Assembly: GCF_002305875.1 (NCBI RefSeq)
Contig: NZ_CP022098.1
Location: 2,976,001-3,040,000 of the forward strand
Direction: 5' to 3'
Origin: Cystobacter fuscus
GTDB lineage: Bacteria; Myxococcota; Myxococcia; Myxococcales; Myxococcaceae
DNA: 64,000 nt
A program made the position numbers and the translations under genes. Positions 9,561 through 17,673 of this stretch are shown piece by piece. The notes beneath the pieces were generated by a model. The model ran no database searches, had not been told where the DNA came from, and was given only the letters and a program-made list of their open reading frames with translations. How positions within the stretch are numbered: position 1 is the first letter of the stretch; every line of letters begins with the position of its first letter.

Positions 9561-9582
9561 CCCCTGACATGTCTGTCAGGGG
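9561..9582 (+). terminator. Perfect 9-bp inverted repeat after the SDR gene
   Basis: CCCCTGACA and TGTCAGGGG flank a TGTC loop 8 bp after the SDR stop codon. As RNA it would form a strong hairpin, but no T-run follows. It may end the SDR transcript, or its core may instead be an activator-binding palindrome (see the regulatory entry). Confidence 0.45.
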
Positions 9583-9624
9583 GACTTCCCCCTCGGCCCC
9601 CTTGGGAATGCGGACATGGATGTC
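9565..9624. promoter_or_regulatory. Pair of palindromic sites upstream of the sigma-54 promoter
   Basis: Two inverted repeats with the same half-site lie at 9565-9578 (TGACA-TGTC-TGTCA) and 9613-9624 (GACAT-GG-ATGTC, extended by AGG, so both right halves read TGTCAGG). Their centres are about 47 bp apart and about 167 and 120 bp before the predicted sRNA start. That is the range in which sigma-54 enhancer-binding proteins usually bind. The palindromes are seen; the role as upstream activating sites is inferred. Confidence 0.45.
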
Positions 9625-9711
9625 AGGCACCTGTGTTTTTCGTGACTCAGCCGGTTCCCCCTGTCCCGCCCAACCCCTTGAATTTCCAGCAGTGGGGGGT
9701 GCACGGGGGCA

Positions 9712-9727
9712 TGGCACCCCGATTGCT
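9712..9727 (+). promoter_or_regulatory. Sigma-54 (-24/-12) promoter
   Basis: The sequence TGGCACCCCGATTGCT matches the sigma-54 consensus TGGCAC-N5-TTGCW in every fixed position, with GG and GC correctly spaced. It predicts transcription starting at or near the A at 9738. The only thing between it and a strong terminator at 9820-9863 is a structured non-coding stretch. Confidence 0.85.
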
Positions 9728-9737
9728 TTAGTACCGG

Positions 9738-9863
9738 AACGAGAAACGCGGTGAGGGCGGGCCTCGAATGCCCCTCACGTCGCGAACCTGGTCAGGAAGT
9801 TCCATGGGGGAACTTCCGACGCCCACCGCCTCGGCCGGCCCCGGGACGGTGGGCGTTTTTTTT
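9738..9863 (+). ncRNA. pxr: Small RNA, probable Pxr (developmental sRNA)
   Basis: The interval between a perfect sigma-54 promoter and an intrinsic terminator is about 126 nt, has no plausible coding frame, and folds into three successive hairpins. The first is at 9748-9783 (GCGGTGAGGG against CCCTCACGTCGC, C-rich on the 3' side). The second is at 9795-9817 (GGAAGTTCC, loop ATGGG, GGAACTTCC, perfect). The third is the terminator stem. The known Pxr sRNA of Myxococcus xanthus, which blocks fruiting-body development while nutrients last, is sigma-54-dependent, of similar length, has three stem-loops, and is described as conserved across Cystobacterineae. Promoter, terminator and hairpins are seen directly; the identity as Pxr is inferred from layout, because no sequence search could be run. 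Confidence 0.7.
9820..9863 (+). terminator. Intrinsic terminator of the sRNA
   Basis: CGCCCACCG (9820-9828) and CGGTGGGCG (9847-9855) form a perfect 9-bp stem followed at once by eight T residues. It acts on the plus strand, and it is the third hairpin of the predicted sRNA. Confidence 0.9.
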
Positions 9864-9871
9864 GCCCGCGC

Positions 9872-10291
9872 TCAGGGCAGCGCGCCGTCGAAGGGACCTC
9901 CGGTCTGCTTCTCCAGCAGCCACTTGCCGTCCCGGTAGACGAACTCCGAGGTGACCTGCTCCTCCTTCACCGACACCGAGGGCAGGCGCGTCCAGCGCAG
10001 GCGACTGGTGACACGCGCCCGCTGTCCTTCCTCCAGCAGCTCGACGCCCTCGATTTCGTAGTCGGTGACGTCCAGGTCCTTCTCGTCGTTGTTTTCCCGG
10101 AGGGCCTTCTCGAAGTCCTTCTGGCGCTCGGGCACGACGTACCGGCTGGCGAACCGGTAGTCCTTCCAGCGCACCCGCTGGTGGAAGGCATCCACCGTGG
10201 GGCTCAGGGTCTCCAGGTCATACTTCTTCTTCGTGTGGGCGCATCCCCCACCCAGGCAGAGCGCGAGGAGCATGGCAAGCAGGCGATTCAC
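9872..10291 (-). CDS. Small lipoprotein of unknown function
   Basis: About 139 residues starting from a GTG at 10291 (VNRLLAMLLALCLGGGC); the start is uncertain because the frame is open further upstream and no clear ribosome site is seen. The N-terminus is a short hydrophobic signal ending in a lipobox-like LGGGC. The mature part (KDYRFASRYVVPERQKDF through SEFVYRDGKWLLEKQTGGPF) looks like a compact NTF2/SnoaL-like alpha-beta domain with a closing 'RDGKWLLEKQ' strand typical of such folds. It reads toward the sRNA terminator and is divergent from the large TPR gene. No specific function can be assigned. Confidence 0.8.
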   Translation of the reverse strand: MNRLLAMLLALCLGGGCAHTKKKYDLETLSPTVDAFHQRVRWKDYRFASRYVVPERQKDFEKALRENNDEKDLDVTDYEIEGVELLEEGQRARVTSRLRWTRLPSVSVKEEQVTSEFVYRDGKWLLEKQTGGPFDGALP

Positions 10292-10362
10292 CCGAAGGAC
10301 GCTAGCACCCAATATCGGGGGGGCGAAACGCACGGGGGCGCGATGATATGTTCCGCCACCGC

Positions 10363-13300
10363 ATGGCCAAATCGTTGGTGGAGCGGTACGAGCAACTCCT
10401 CGCCCAGGATCCCACGTCGTCGGTCTTCGTGGAGCTGGCCAAGGCATTGATCGCCAAGGGCGAGCATGCGCGGGCCATTACCGTTTGCGAGCAGGGCATC
10501 TCCCATCATCCGCAGTCGGTGACGGGGCGCGTGTTGTGGGGCAAGGCCCTCATCTTGATGGGACGCCCCGCGGAGGCGATGGCGCAGTTCGATCAGGCCG
10601 TGACGATCGACAAGGAAAACCCGCACGCCTACAACCTCATCTCCGAGGTGTTGTTGCAGCGGGGCCTGTACCGCTCGGCACTGCCCATCCTGCGCAAGGC
10701 GCTCGCGCTGCAGCCCAACGACGCCCGCGTGCGCGGGTGGATGGAGCAGGCCCAGGCCGCGCTCGCCGGCGGTCCCGCCCCGGCCTTTGGTGACCTGAGT
10801 GCCCTGGACGCTCCGGCCGAGGAGCCCCCCGCCGAGGAGTCCCCCGCCGGGGCGACGGCCACCGCCCCGGACACGGCGTCGGAGGAGAAGACCGAGCTCG
10901 TCGCGGCCGCCGACGCGTCCGCGCCCGCCACCGAGGCGCGGGCCGCCCCCGCGCCGGAGATGCCGCTGCTGGAGCTGGCGGCCGATGACGAGGCGAGTGC
11001 TCCCCAGCCCGCGTCTCCGCCCCCACCCCCGGCGGAGGCCCTCGTCCCCGGGACCATCGAGCTGCAACTGCCCTTCGACGAGGAGGCACCGCTCGTCGCG
11101 GACGAGGAGCCACCGGCCGTCGCGGCGCAAGCGGCTCCGAGCGGCGACGCGGACGAGGCGCCTGCCGTGGAGGCCGCCGCCGTCGAGGAAGAAGGTGGAT
11201 TGCTCGCGGACCTGCCCCCGCTGGCGCCGCCCCCGCTCAAGTCCCCGGAGCCCGAGGCCGCGGCCCCCACCGAGGAGCCGGTCCCCGTCGACGCGCGCCC
11301 GGGTGACACGGGCTCGCGGCGGGGCCTGCTCGGGGAACTGCCCGAGGTGGCCGCGGTCAAGCCCCGCGTGCCCGCGCCGGCCGCGGCTCCGGCGCCCAAG
11401 GCCGCCGTCCCGGACATGGCGGCCCAGGTCGCCGCCTACGAGAAAGAGCTGCGCGCGAAGCTGCTGCCCCAGGTCTCGGGCTCGTGGATCTCCGCGCGCG
11501 CGCTCAAGGGGATCGCGGCGGTGGGCGTGGTGGTGTTGGCGTGCGGCGTGTTGCTCGTCGTCCGGGCCAAGCAGGGAGGCCAGGCGCTCATCGCCGCGTT
11601 GGATCGCACCTCGCTCCTGCTGCAGAAGGACACGGAGAGCTCGCGCCGGGACGCGCTCAAGCTGTTGTCCCAGGTGACCGCGCTGGAGTCGGACAACACC
11701 CGCGCCTGGGCCCTGTCGGCCGAGGCCCATGCGTTGCGCCATGCCGAGAACGGCGACGCACAGGAGCGCGCCGAGGCGCTCGCCGCGATCGATCGTCCCG
11801 GCGTGCGCGCCGAGCAGCCGGCGCTCGCCCTCGTCGTGGACGCGCTGGTGGCGGATGCGAAGAGCCGGGACTCCGCCAACCGGGCCTTGCTGAGCGCCAC
11901 CGTGCGGAGCTCGGAGATCGAGGCCCTGGCCGCCGAGGCGCTGCTGGCGCGTGGCCAGTCGAAGGACGCGCTGGATCGCCTCTCGCGCTCGCTGAAGCTG
12001 TCGCCCCGCAACGTGCGCGCCCTGGTGACGCTCGGTGAGTACTACCGGGACGCGGAGGATCCGGTGAATGCCCTGCGCCTGTTCTCCGCCGCCACGAAGC
12101 TCGCCCCGGATCACCCCGTGGCGCGGCTGGGGGTCGCGGAGAGCCAGTGGGTGCTTGGCCAGGAGCTGGAGCAGGCGCTGGCGGACGTGCAGGCGCTGGC
12201 CGAGGACGGGACCGTGCCGGCCTCCGAGAAGGAGCGCCTGCGGCTGGTGCATGGCCGGTTGCTGACGGAGCGCGGCAAGGCGCGGGAAGCACGGACCCTG
12301 CTCGCCGAGGGCGCCCAGGGGCCGCTCGCGCGCGACATCCTGCTGGCGCTGGGCGAGGCGAACCGGGCGTCCGGGGACATGGTCGCGGCGCAGGGCTCCT
12401 TCGAGCAGGCCTTGAAGCTCTCGCCCGACAGCGAGGCCGCGAAGGTGGGCCTGGGCCGGACGCTGCTGGACCGGGACCGCGAGCGCGAGGTGCTCACCCG
12501 GGTGGAGGGGGAGGGCCGTCACGTGGCGCTGGTGCGGGCCGCGGCGTACACGAAGCTGGGCGACTGGAAGCGCGCCCGGTTGGAGCTGGCGCACACGCGC
12601 GTGGAGTCGCGCTATCCCGCCGAGGCCATCGTCTACATGGCCCGCGCGGATGCCGCCGAGGGTGAGCGTGACCGGGCGCAGGTGGCGCTGGAGAAGACGC
12701 TCGCGGCGGCCAGGCGCGAGCGCGCCGGGGTGCGCACGGCGCTGGCGTTGATGCAGTGGCAGGACAAGGCCCCGGACAAGGCGGGTGGCCTGTTGGAGAC
12801 GGCCATGGCGGAGGACGCGCGCAACTACGAGGCCGCGTGCGCGCTGGGCCGGCTGCGCCTGTCCCAGGGTCTGCCGGACGTGGCGCTCAAGCCGTTGAAT
12901 CAGGCGCTGGAGCGCAACACCTCCCACGGCGAGGCACGCGAGGCGCTCGGCCGTTCCCTGCTGTTCCTGGGCAAGCCCTCCGAGGCGCTCCAGCAGTTCG
13001 ACACGTGGCGGCTCGACAACCCGGAGGCCGCGGGAGCCCACAAGGGCGCCGCGATGGCGCTCTTCCACACGGGGAAGATGAAGGACGCCGAGGCCTCCTC
13101 GGCGCGCGCGGTGAAGCTGGCGGCGGGCGATCCGGAGGCCCATCGCGTGCGCGCGGACATCCTCTTCTCCCTGGGCGACACCAAGGGCGGCTTCGGCGCC
13201 CTGGAGAGCGCCAACAAGCTGGACAACAAGGCGCCGGAGACCTTCTGCGCCATCGCTTCCGCCTTCCTGCGCCAGGGGCTGGAGGACAACGCCGACAAGG

Positions 13301-13815
13301 CCTTCGAGGCGGCGCGGCGCGAGGGGCCCGACACCGTGTGTGGCCAGATTGGCGAGCACTGGGTGAAGGACTCGGGAGGGCGCACGGCGGCCAAGGCGCT
13401 GCAGGAGATCACGAAGAAGGCGCTCACGCCCTGGGACAAGGCGTTCGCCCAGTCGGCCATGGCGCGGGTGCTGCTGACCGCCGGTGCCACCAAGGAGGCG
13501 CGCGAGGCGGCGAACGAAGCGGTGCGGCTGGAGCCCTTCTCCGGACGCGCCCACCTCGTCCTGGGCCAGGTGGCGCTCAAGCAGCGCGAGGAGGCCGTGG
13601 CGCTCCAGGAGCTGTCGCGCGCGGTGGAGCTGGAGCCCGTGGATGGTCCGGCGTGGCTGTCCCTGGGTGATGCGCTCGCGCGTCAATCCGCGGAGACGCC
13701 GCGCGCCATCCAGGCCTATCAGACGTTCTTGAAGCTCGCGTCGGCCTCGCCCGAGGCGGGTCGGGTGCGCAAGGCCCTTCCGGTCCTCATGCGCCGTAGC
13801 AAGGGAGGCCGTTAG
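10363..13815 (+). CDS. Large TPR protein with one transmembrane helix
   Basis: About 1150 residues. Residues 1-125 are TPR repeats (AKSLVERYEQLL, EHARAITVCEQGISHHPQ). Residues about 135-350 are a low-complexity acidic Ala/Pro/Glu-rich linker. A hydrophobic helix lies at about 382-402 (IAAVGVVVLACGVLLVV), and the remainder is a long series of degenerate TPRs, presumably periplasmic. The ATG at 10363 (MAKSLVERY) is preferred over one five codons upstream because it opens the first TPR. The architecture suggests a scaffold linking cytoplasmic and periplasmic partners, similar to TPR proteins of myxobacterial motility and envelope machines, but nothing in it identifies a specific complex. The next gene starts at the base after its stop. 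Confidence 0.9.
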   Translation: MAKSLVERYEQLLAQDPTSSVFVELAKALIAKGEHARAITVCEQGISHHPQSVTGRVLWGKALILMGRPAEAMAQFDQAVTIDKENPHAYNLISEVLLQRGLYRSALPILRKALALQPNDARVRGWMEQAQAALAGGPAPAFGDLSALDAPAEEPPAEESPAGATATAPDTASEEKTELVAAADASAPATEARAAPAPEMPLLELAADDEASAPQPASPPPPPAEALVPGTIELQLPFDEEAPLVADEEPPAVAAQAAPSGDADEAPAVEAAAVEEEGGLLADLPPLAPPPLKSPEPEAAAPTEEPVPVDARPGDTGSRRGLLGELPEVAAVKPRVPAPAAAPAPKAAVPDMAAQVAAYEKELRAKLLPQVSGSWISARALKGIAAVGVVVLACGVLLVVRAKQGGQALIAALDRTSLLLQKDTESSRRDALKLLSQVTALESDNTRAWALSAEAHALRHAENGDAQERAEALAAIDRPGVRAEQPALALVVDALVADAKSRDSANRALLSATVRSSEIEALAAEALLARGQSKDALDRLSRSLKLSPRNVRALVTLGEYYRDAEDPVNALRLFSAATKLAPDHPVARLGVAESQWVLGQELEQALADVQALAEDGTVPASEKERLRLVHGRLLTERGKAREARTLLAEGAQGPLARDILLALGEANRASGDMVAAQGSFEQALKLSPDSEAAKVGLGRTLLDRDREREVLTRVEGEGRHVALVRAAAYTKLGDWKRARLELAHTRVESRYPAEAIVYMARADAAEGERDRAQVALEKTLAAARRERAGVRTALALMQWQDKAPDKAGGLLETAMAEDARNYEAACALGRLRLSQGLPDVALKPLNQALERNTSHGEAREALGRSLLFLGKPSEALQQFDTWRLDNPEAAGAHKGAAMALFHTGKMKDAEASSARAVKLAAGDPEAHRVRADILFSLGDTKGGFGALESANKLDNKAPETFCAIASAFLRQGLEDNADKAFEAARREGPDTVCGQIGEHWVKDSGGRTAAKALQEITKKALTPWDKAFAQSAMARVLLTAGATKEAREAANEAVRLEPFSGRAHLVLGQVALKQREEAVALQELSRAVELEPVDGPAWLSLGDALARQSAETPRAIQAYQTFLKLASASPEAGRVRKALPVLMRRSKGGR

Positions 13816-14193
13816 GTGGCGACCTCGTCGACTCCTCCGCCGCTGCCGCTCATGCGCATCATGAGTGGCAATGCCTTCCTGCTGTCCATCCTCTACCTGC
13901 TGGTGGGGATCGGGGTGGAAGCGGCGCGGCGGCTGCGGCCCTCGTCTTTCGTCATGCGGCTGTCCCTGTCGCTCGACTCGCTGCCGGCCCGGGCGCTGGA
14001 ACTGGTGGGGCTGATGGAGCCGCTGCGCGAGGCCTACTTCGCTGGCCGCATCACCGAGGCCGTGCTGCGCCTCGTCTTCAGCACCACCACCATCGGCATC
14101 ATCTTCCTGCTCGCCGTGGGCGTGGGGTTGCTCATGGGGTCGCTGCGCGGCTTCCTGCTGCGCCAGGCCGCGCGGCGCTCGTCGTCGAGGTGA
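13816..14193 (+). CDS. Small membrane protein cotranscribed with the TPR protein
   Basis: A 125-residue protein starting at a GTG immediately after the TAG of the TPR gene, with AGGGAGG 8 bases ahead. Two hydrophobic spans are visible: AFLLSILYLLVGIGVEAA near residues 20-37 and TTTIGIIFLLAVGVGLLMGSL near 95-115. The zero spacing to the TPR gene implies translational coupling and a joint role at the membrane. No family was recognised. Confidence 0.8.
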   Translation: MATSSTPPPLPLMRIMSGNAFLLSILYLLVGIGVEAARRLRPSSFVMRLSLSLDSLPARALELVGLMEPLREAYFAGRITEAVLRLVFSTTTIGIIFLLAVGVGLLMGSLRGFLLRQAARRSSSR

Positions 14194-14211
14194 GGCGCGG
14201 CTCCGGCGGGC

Positions 14212-15606
14212 TCACCCGCCGAGGGCCACCGCGACGGCCTCTTCCTGGGACTCCACGAGCGATTTCTTCTCCCAGGCGCGGCTCCTCCAGCGGAACCAGA
14301 AGATGATGCCGCGCGTCCACTCGTCCGCCGCGATGGCCAGCCAGATGCCGGGCAGTCCCAACTGGAGCTTGAAGACGAGCAGATAGCCCAGCGGCAGGCT
14401 CATGCAGACCATGGAGACGAAGGCGATGTAGACGGCGAACTGCGCGTCGCCCGCGGCGCGCAGGGAGTTGACCAGGACGAGGTTGAAGGAGCGTCCGGAC
14501 TCCAGCAGCAGGCTCAGCAGGAGGACCCGCGAGGTGAGCTGGAGGATGTCCGCGTTGGCCGTGAACAAGCCCACCACCGGCTGGCGCAGCAGGATGACGA
14601 GCAGATCCACCAGGACGGTGATCGTCACGGCCCACTTCAAGCTCTCCAGGGCGCGCCGGTAGGCCTCGTCCGGCCGGTGGGCCCCCACCATTCGCCCCAC
14701 CAGGATGGCCGTTCCCGTTCCAATCGCGAGGCTGAACAGGAAGATGTATTGGGAGATGGCCATGGCGTACTGCCGGGAGGCGATGGCCGTGGGTCCGAGG
14801 AACGTGACGTAGTACAGGAACACCGTCTGGCAGGACTGGTAGGTGAACTGCTCGATGCCGGCGGGCACGCCCACCTTGAGCAGCTTGCGGCTGTACTCGC
14901 GCGAGAACGTCACGTAGTCGCGCGCCGCCATCCGCACGTCCATCACCCGGTAGAGCATCCACACGAAGACGACGAGCGCGGCGGCGCGGCTCACCCCGGT
15001 GGAGACCGCCGCCCCCGTCACCCCCCACGCCGGCAGTCCGAAGTGGCCGAAGATGAGCGCGTAGTTGCACACCACGTGCAGCACGTTCATCCCCAGCGAC
15101 ACGTACATGGATTGCCGCGTGAAGCCGTAGGTGCGGATGAGGGCGGAGACGACGTTGATGAGGGCCTGCAGGAAGATGAATCCGCCCGCGATGTGGATGT
15201 ACGCCCGCGCCTGGGCCAGCACCGTGCCCTGCAGGTTCATGTGGGTCAGGATGAAATCGCTGAGCGACAGCAGCGCCGCGCTCACCACGAGCCCGAGCAT
15301 CAGGTTCATGGTGATGGCCAGGGCGGAGATGCGGGCGGCCTCGGCGCTCCTGCGCGCCCCGAGGTACTGCGCCACGACGATGGAGGCGCCTTGGCTGATG
15401 ACGTTCATGATGAGGATGCACAGGGCGATGTACTGATTGACCACGCCCACCGCGGAGACGGCCTCGTCCGAGACGCCGCTGAGCATGAGCGTGTCCGACG
15501 TGACCATCAGCATGAACAGCATCATTTCCAGGAAGATGGGCCAGGTCAGGCGGAACAGTCCCAGCGTGGGCTGCGCCGGGGCTTCCGTTCGATGCGGTGC
15601 GTCCAT
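14212..15606 (-). CDS. MATE family efflux transporter
   Basis: A 464-residue polytopic protein with about twelve hydrophobic helices in two MatE halves. The first half opens with LGLFRLTWPIFLEMMLFML and contains GASIVVAQYLGARR, the hallmark loop after helix 2. The second half repeats it as GTGTAILVGRMVGAHRPDEA. Family members export cationic drugs or metabolites using sodium or proton gradients. The gene stands alone, converging with the small membrane protein gene, and no regulator is adjacent. The substrate cannot be told from sequence. Confidence 0.92.
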   Translation of the reverse strand: MDAPHRTEAPAQPTLGLFRLTWPIFLEMMLFMLMVTSDTLMLSGVSDEAVSAVGVVNQYIALCILIMNVISQGASIVVAQYLGARRSAEAARISALAITMNLMLGLVVSAALLSLSDFILTHMNLQGTVLAQARAYIHIAGGFIFLQALINVVSALIRTYGFTRQSMYVSLGMNVLHVVCNYALIFGHFGLPAWGVTGAAVSTGVSRAAALVVFVWMLYRVMDVRMAARDYVTFSREYSRKLLKVGVPAGIEQFTYQSCQTVFLYYVTFLGPTAIASRQYAMAISQYIFLFSLAIGTGTAILVGRMVGAHRPDEAYRRALESLKWAVTITVLVDLLVILLRQPVVGLFTANADILQLTSRVLLLSLLLESGRSFNLVLVNSLRAAGDAQFAVYIAFVSMVCMSLPLGYLLVFKLQLGLPGIWLAIAADEWTRGIIFWFRWRSRAWEKKSLVESQEEAVAVALGG

Positions 15607-15974
15607 GCCCCGGCATGTCGCACGCCGCGCGAGGACTGTCGAGCGTCGGTCGGACGCCCGCTCAGCCGCTCATGAGCGAGGGCGTACCGTTGAGGCCATA
15701 ATTTTACTGTGTGTCTTCAGGGACGGGTGGAGCCCCGGCTCCTGGGCCAATCCAAGACAGTGGATGTCCCAGCGGTCTGCGCGAAAGACAACAAACGCAG
15801 TGCGGTGAGAGGGGACGTGTCGTCGCCAGGGGTGGGGATAAAACGGGATTAAACCCGAAAAAATGAGCGAACTGCTCAATACGGATTGTCGTGACCATTG
15901 CTGGTACGGCGAGGCAGACACTCGTGTGTCGTCTCGGGCTCTTGAAAATTCATCTCTCAAGGAGAAGCTGACTT
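15607..15974. other. Divergent intergenic region upstream of MATE and chitinase genes
   Basis: This 368-bp gap is noticeably richer in A+T than the flanks, especially at 15690-15960. It contains short repeats such as GGGATAAAACGGGATTAAAC near 15836, and an AAGGAG ribosome site at 15958-15963 for the chitinase. It should contain both promoters. No small gene or RNA was recognised. Confidence 0.5.
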
Positions 15975-16904
15975 ATGTGGCGACAGGGACTGCGTGGTTT
16001 TGCGAAGACTTTCTTGTCCACGGCGGTGGTGGTCTCGTCGTTGGGGATGGGACTTGCCGCGCAGGACGCGGCCGCGGCGTGTCGAGGCGGCTGGGCCGAG
16101 GGAACGGCCTACAACGTGGGTGACGGGGTGACGTACAACGGCGGCAAGTACTCGGCGCTCGTTTCGCATACCGCCTGCGTGGGTTGCGGCTGGAACCCTG
16201 TCGCGGCACCGTCGCTGTGGAAGACGGGCGGCGATTGCGGCACCACCACCCCGCCGCCCACGGATCCCCCTCCCACGGGCACGGGCATCGCCGCCATCCT
16301 GAGCGAGTCCACGTTCAACTCGATGTTCCCCGGCCGCAACGGCTTCTACACCTACTCGGCCCTGGTGGCCGCGGCGAACACCTTCCCCGGGTTCGCCACC
16401 ACGGGTGACACCGACACGCGCAAGCGCGAGGTGGCCGCCTTCCTCGCCAACATCGCCCACGAGACCGGTGGCCTCGTCTACATCGAGGAGATCAACAAGA
16501 GCGTCATGTGTGACACGAGCTGGGGCCCTCCGGGCTGCGGCTGCGCGGCGGGCAAGATGTACTACGGTCGTGGCCCCATCCAGTTGTCGTGGAACGGCAA
16601 CTACTGCGCCGCGGGCAACGCGCTCGGCGTGGACCTCAAGAACGATCCCGACCGGGTCGCGCGCGATGCCACCATCGCCTGGCGCACCGGCCTCTGGTTC
16701 TGGATGACCCAGGCGGGCGCGGGCCCCCGGCCGGCGCATGACGCCATCGTCAACGGCTTCGGCTTCGGTGGGACCATCCGCAGCATCAACGGCGCTCTCG
16801 AGTGCGATGGCCGCAACCCCGCCCAGGTGCAGAGCCGCGTGAACAGCTACCTGAACTTCACGAGCAAGCTCGGCGTGAGCCCCGGCGGCAACACCGGCTG
16901 CTGA
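15975..16904 (+). CDS. Secreted GH19 chitinase with carbohydrate-binding module
   Basis: A 309-residue secreted enzyme. Residues 1-35 are a Sec signal (LSTAVVVSSLGMGLAA). Residues 36-85 are a CBM5/12-type chitin-binding module (GWAEGTAYNVGDGVTYNG, then SLWKTGGDC). A Thr/Pro linker (TTTPPPTDPPPTGTG) leads into a family 19 glycoside hydrolase. The catalytic acid is E163 in FLANIAHETGG, and MYYGRGPIQLSWN is the conserved GH19 signature. It would cleave chitin, or possibly peptidoglycan-like substrates, outside the cell, fitting a predatory soil bacterium that lyses fungi. AAGGAG lies just upstream of the ATG. The gene is monocistronic with a hairpin after its stop. Confidence 0.94.
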   Translation: MWRQGLRGFAKTFLSTAVVVSSLGMGLAAQDAAAACRGGWAEGTAYNVGDGVTYNGGKYSALVSHTACVGCGWNPVAAPSLWKTGGDCGTTTPPPTDPPPTGTGIAAILSESTFNSMFPGRNGFYTYSALVAAANTFPGFATTGDTDTRKREVAAFLANIAHETGGLVYIEEINKSVMCDTSWGPPGCGCAAGKMYYGRGPIQLSWNGNYCAAGNALGVDLKNDPDRVARDATIAWRTGLWFWMTQAGAGPRPAHDAIVNGFGFGGTIRSINGALECDGRNPAQVQSRVNSYLNFTSKLGVSPGGNTGC

Positions 16905-16921
16905 GCCACCCGGCTCGAGGG

Positions 16922-16947
16922 GCGGAACCCGGGGATTCGGGTTCCGC
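16922..16947 (+). terminator. Hairpin between convergent chitinase and GST genes
   Basis: GCGGAACCC and GGGTTCCGC form a perfect 9-bp stem with an 8-base loop 17 bp after the chitinase stop. A T-tract is lacking, so it is a possible bidirectional terminator rather than a textbook one. Confidence 0.5.
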
Positions 16948-16964
16948 TCCTCATCACCAGGGAG

Positions 16965-17582
16965 TTACAGCGGGGGACGTGCCTTGCGCACGCTCTCGCG
17001 CGCCTCCATGCGGGCCACCCAGGCCTTCACGTGGGGGAAGGCCTCCAGCTCCAGTCCCATGGGGCCGCGCAGCATCAGGTTGGAGACGAGTGAGAAGTCC
17101 GCGATCGTGAGGGTGCCGCAGAGGAACTCGCGCTGGGCGAGCACCCCGTCCAGGACGCCGAGATCCCGGCGGACCTTCTCCAGGCCGGCCACGTACTTCG
17201 CCTCGTCCTTCTCCCGGCCCAACATCTTCGCGTAGACGGTCTCCATCAGCACCTCCGTGGTGGACGGCCCCAGGGTGGTGGCCTGCCACTGTAGCCACTG
17301 CTGCACCTGGGCGATGCCCCGGGCGTCCATGGGCATCAGTCCACTGCCGGGCTTGAGGGCCGCCAGGTAACAGAGGATGGCGTTGGACTCCCAGATACAG
17401 AAGCCGTCGTCCTCCTCCAGGACGGGCACCTTGCCGTTGGGGTTCTTGGCGAGGAACGCGGGCGACTTGTGCTCGCCCTTCATCATGTCCAGGGAGACCA
17501 GGGTGACGGGCAGGGCGAGCTCGTGCACGACGGCGAGCACCTTGTAGGCGGCGGTGGAAAGCGGTGGGGCGTACAGCTTCAT
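16965..17582 (-). CDS. Glutathione S-transferase family protein
   Basis: A 205-residue GST. The thioredoxin-like N-terminal half starts MKLYAPPLSTAAYKV, with NPNGKVPVLEEDD containing the cis-proline and ESNAILCYLA providing the glutathione-binding Glu-Ser. The helical C-terminal half includes LTIADFSLVSNL with the conserved N-capping Asp. An AGGAG lies 10 bases before the ATG at 17582. It is the last gene of a minus-strand cluster with the LysR, monooxygenase-like and amidohydrolase genes, although 91 bp separate it from the LysR gene. It probably conjugates or isomerises an electrophilic compound. Confidence 0.92.
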   Translation of the reverse strand: MKLYAPPLSTAAYKVLAVVHELALPVTLVSLDMMKGEHKSPAFLAKNPNGKVPVLEEDDGFCIWESNAILCYLAALKPGSGLMPMDARGIAQVQQWLQWQATTLGPSTTEVLMETVYAKMLGREKDEAKYVAGLEKVRRDLGVLDGVLAQREFLCGTLTIADFSLVSNLMLRGPMGLELEAFPHVKAWVARMEARESVRKARPPL

Positions 17583-17673
17583 CGGGGTGGACTCCTGTGT
17601 CGGGGGTGAAACGGGGCGCACCCTAGCGGAAGTTCGGGACAGGGTCCGCCCATGGGCCCGGCGCGTCTGGCGC

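Noticed and set aside
9738-9863. Signal recognition particle (4.5S) RNA, suggested by GAACCTGGTCAGGAAG
   Set aside because: The conserved SRP hairpin (GGTCAGG..GGAAGGAAGCAGCC) is not completed; three separate hairpins and a sigma-54 promoter do not fit a housekeeping SRP RNA.
10288-13686. An 1132-codon minus-strand frame opposite the TPR gene
   Set aside because: Composition is Arg/Gly/Leu-rich with no motif; the plus-strand TPR repeats are unmistakable.
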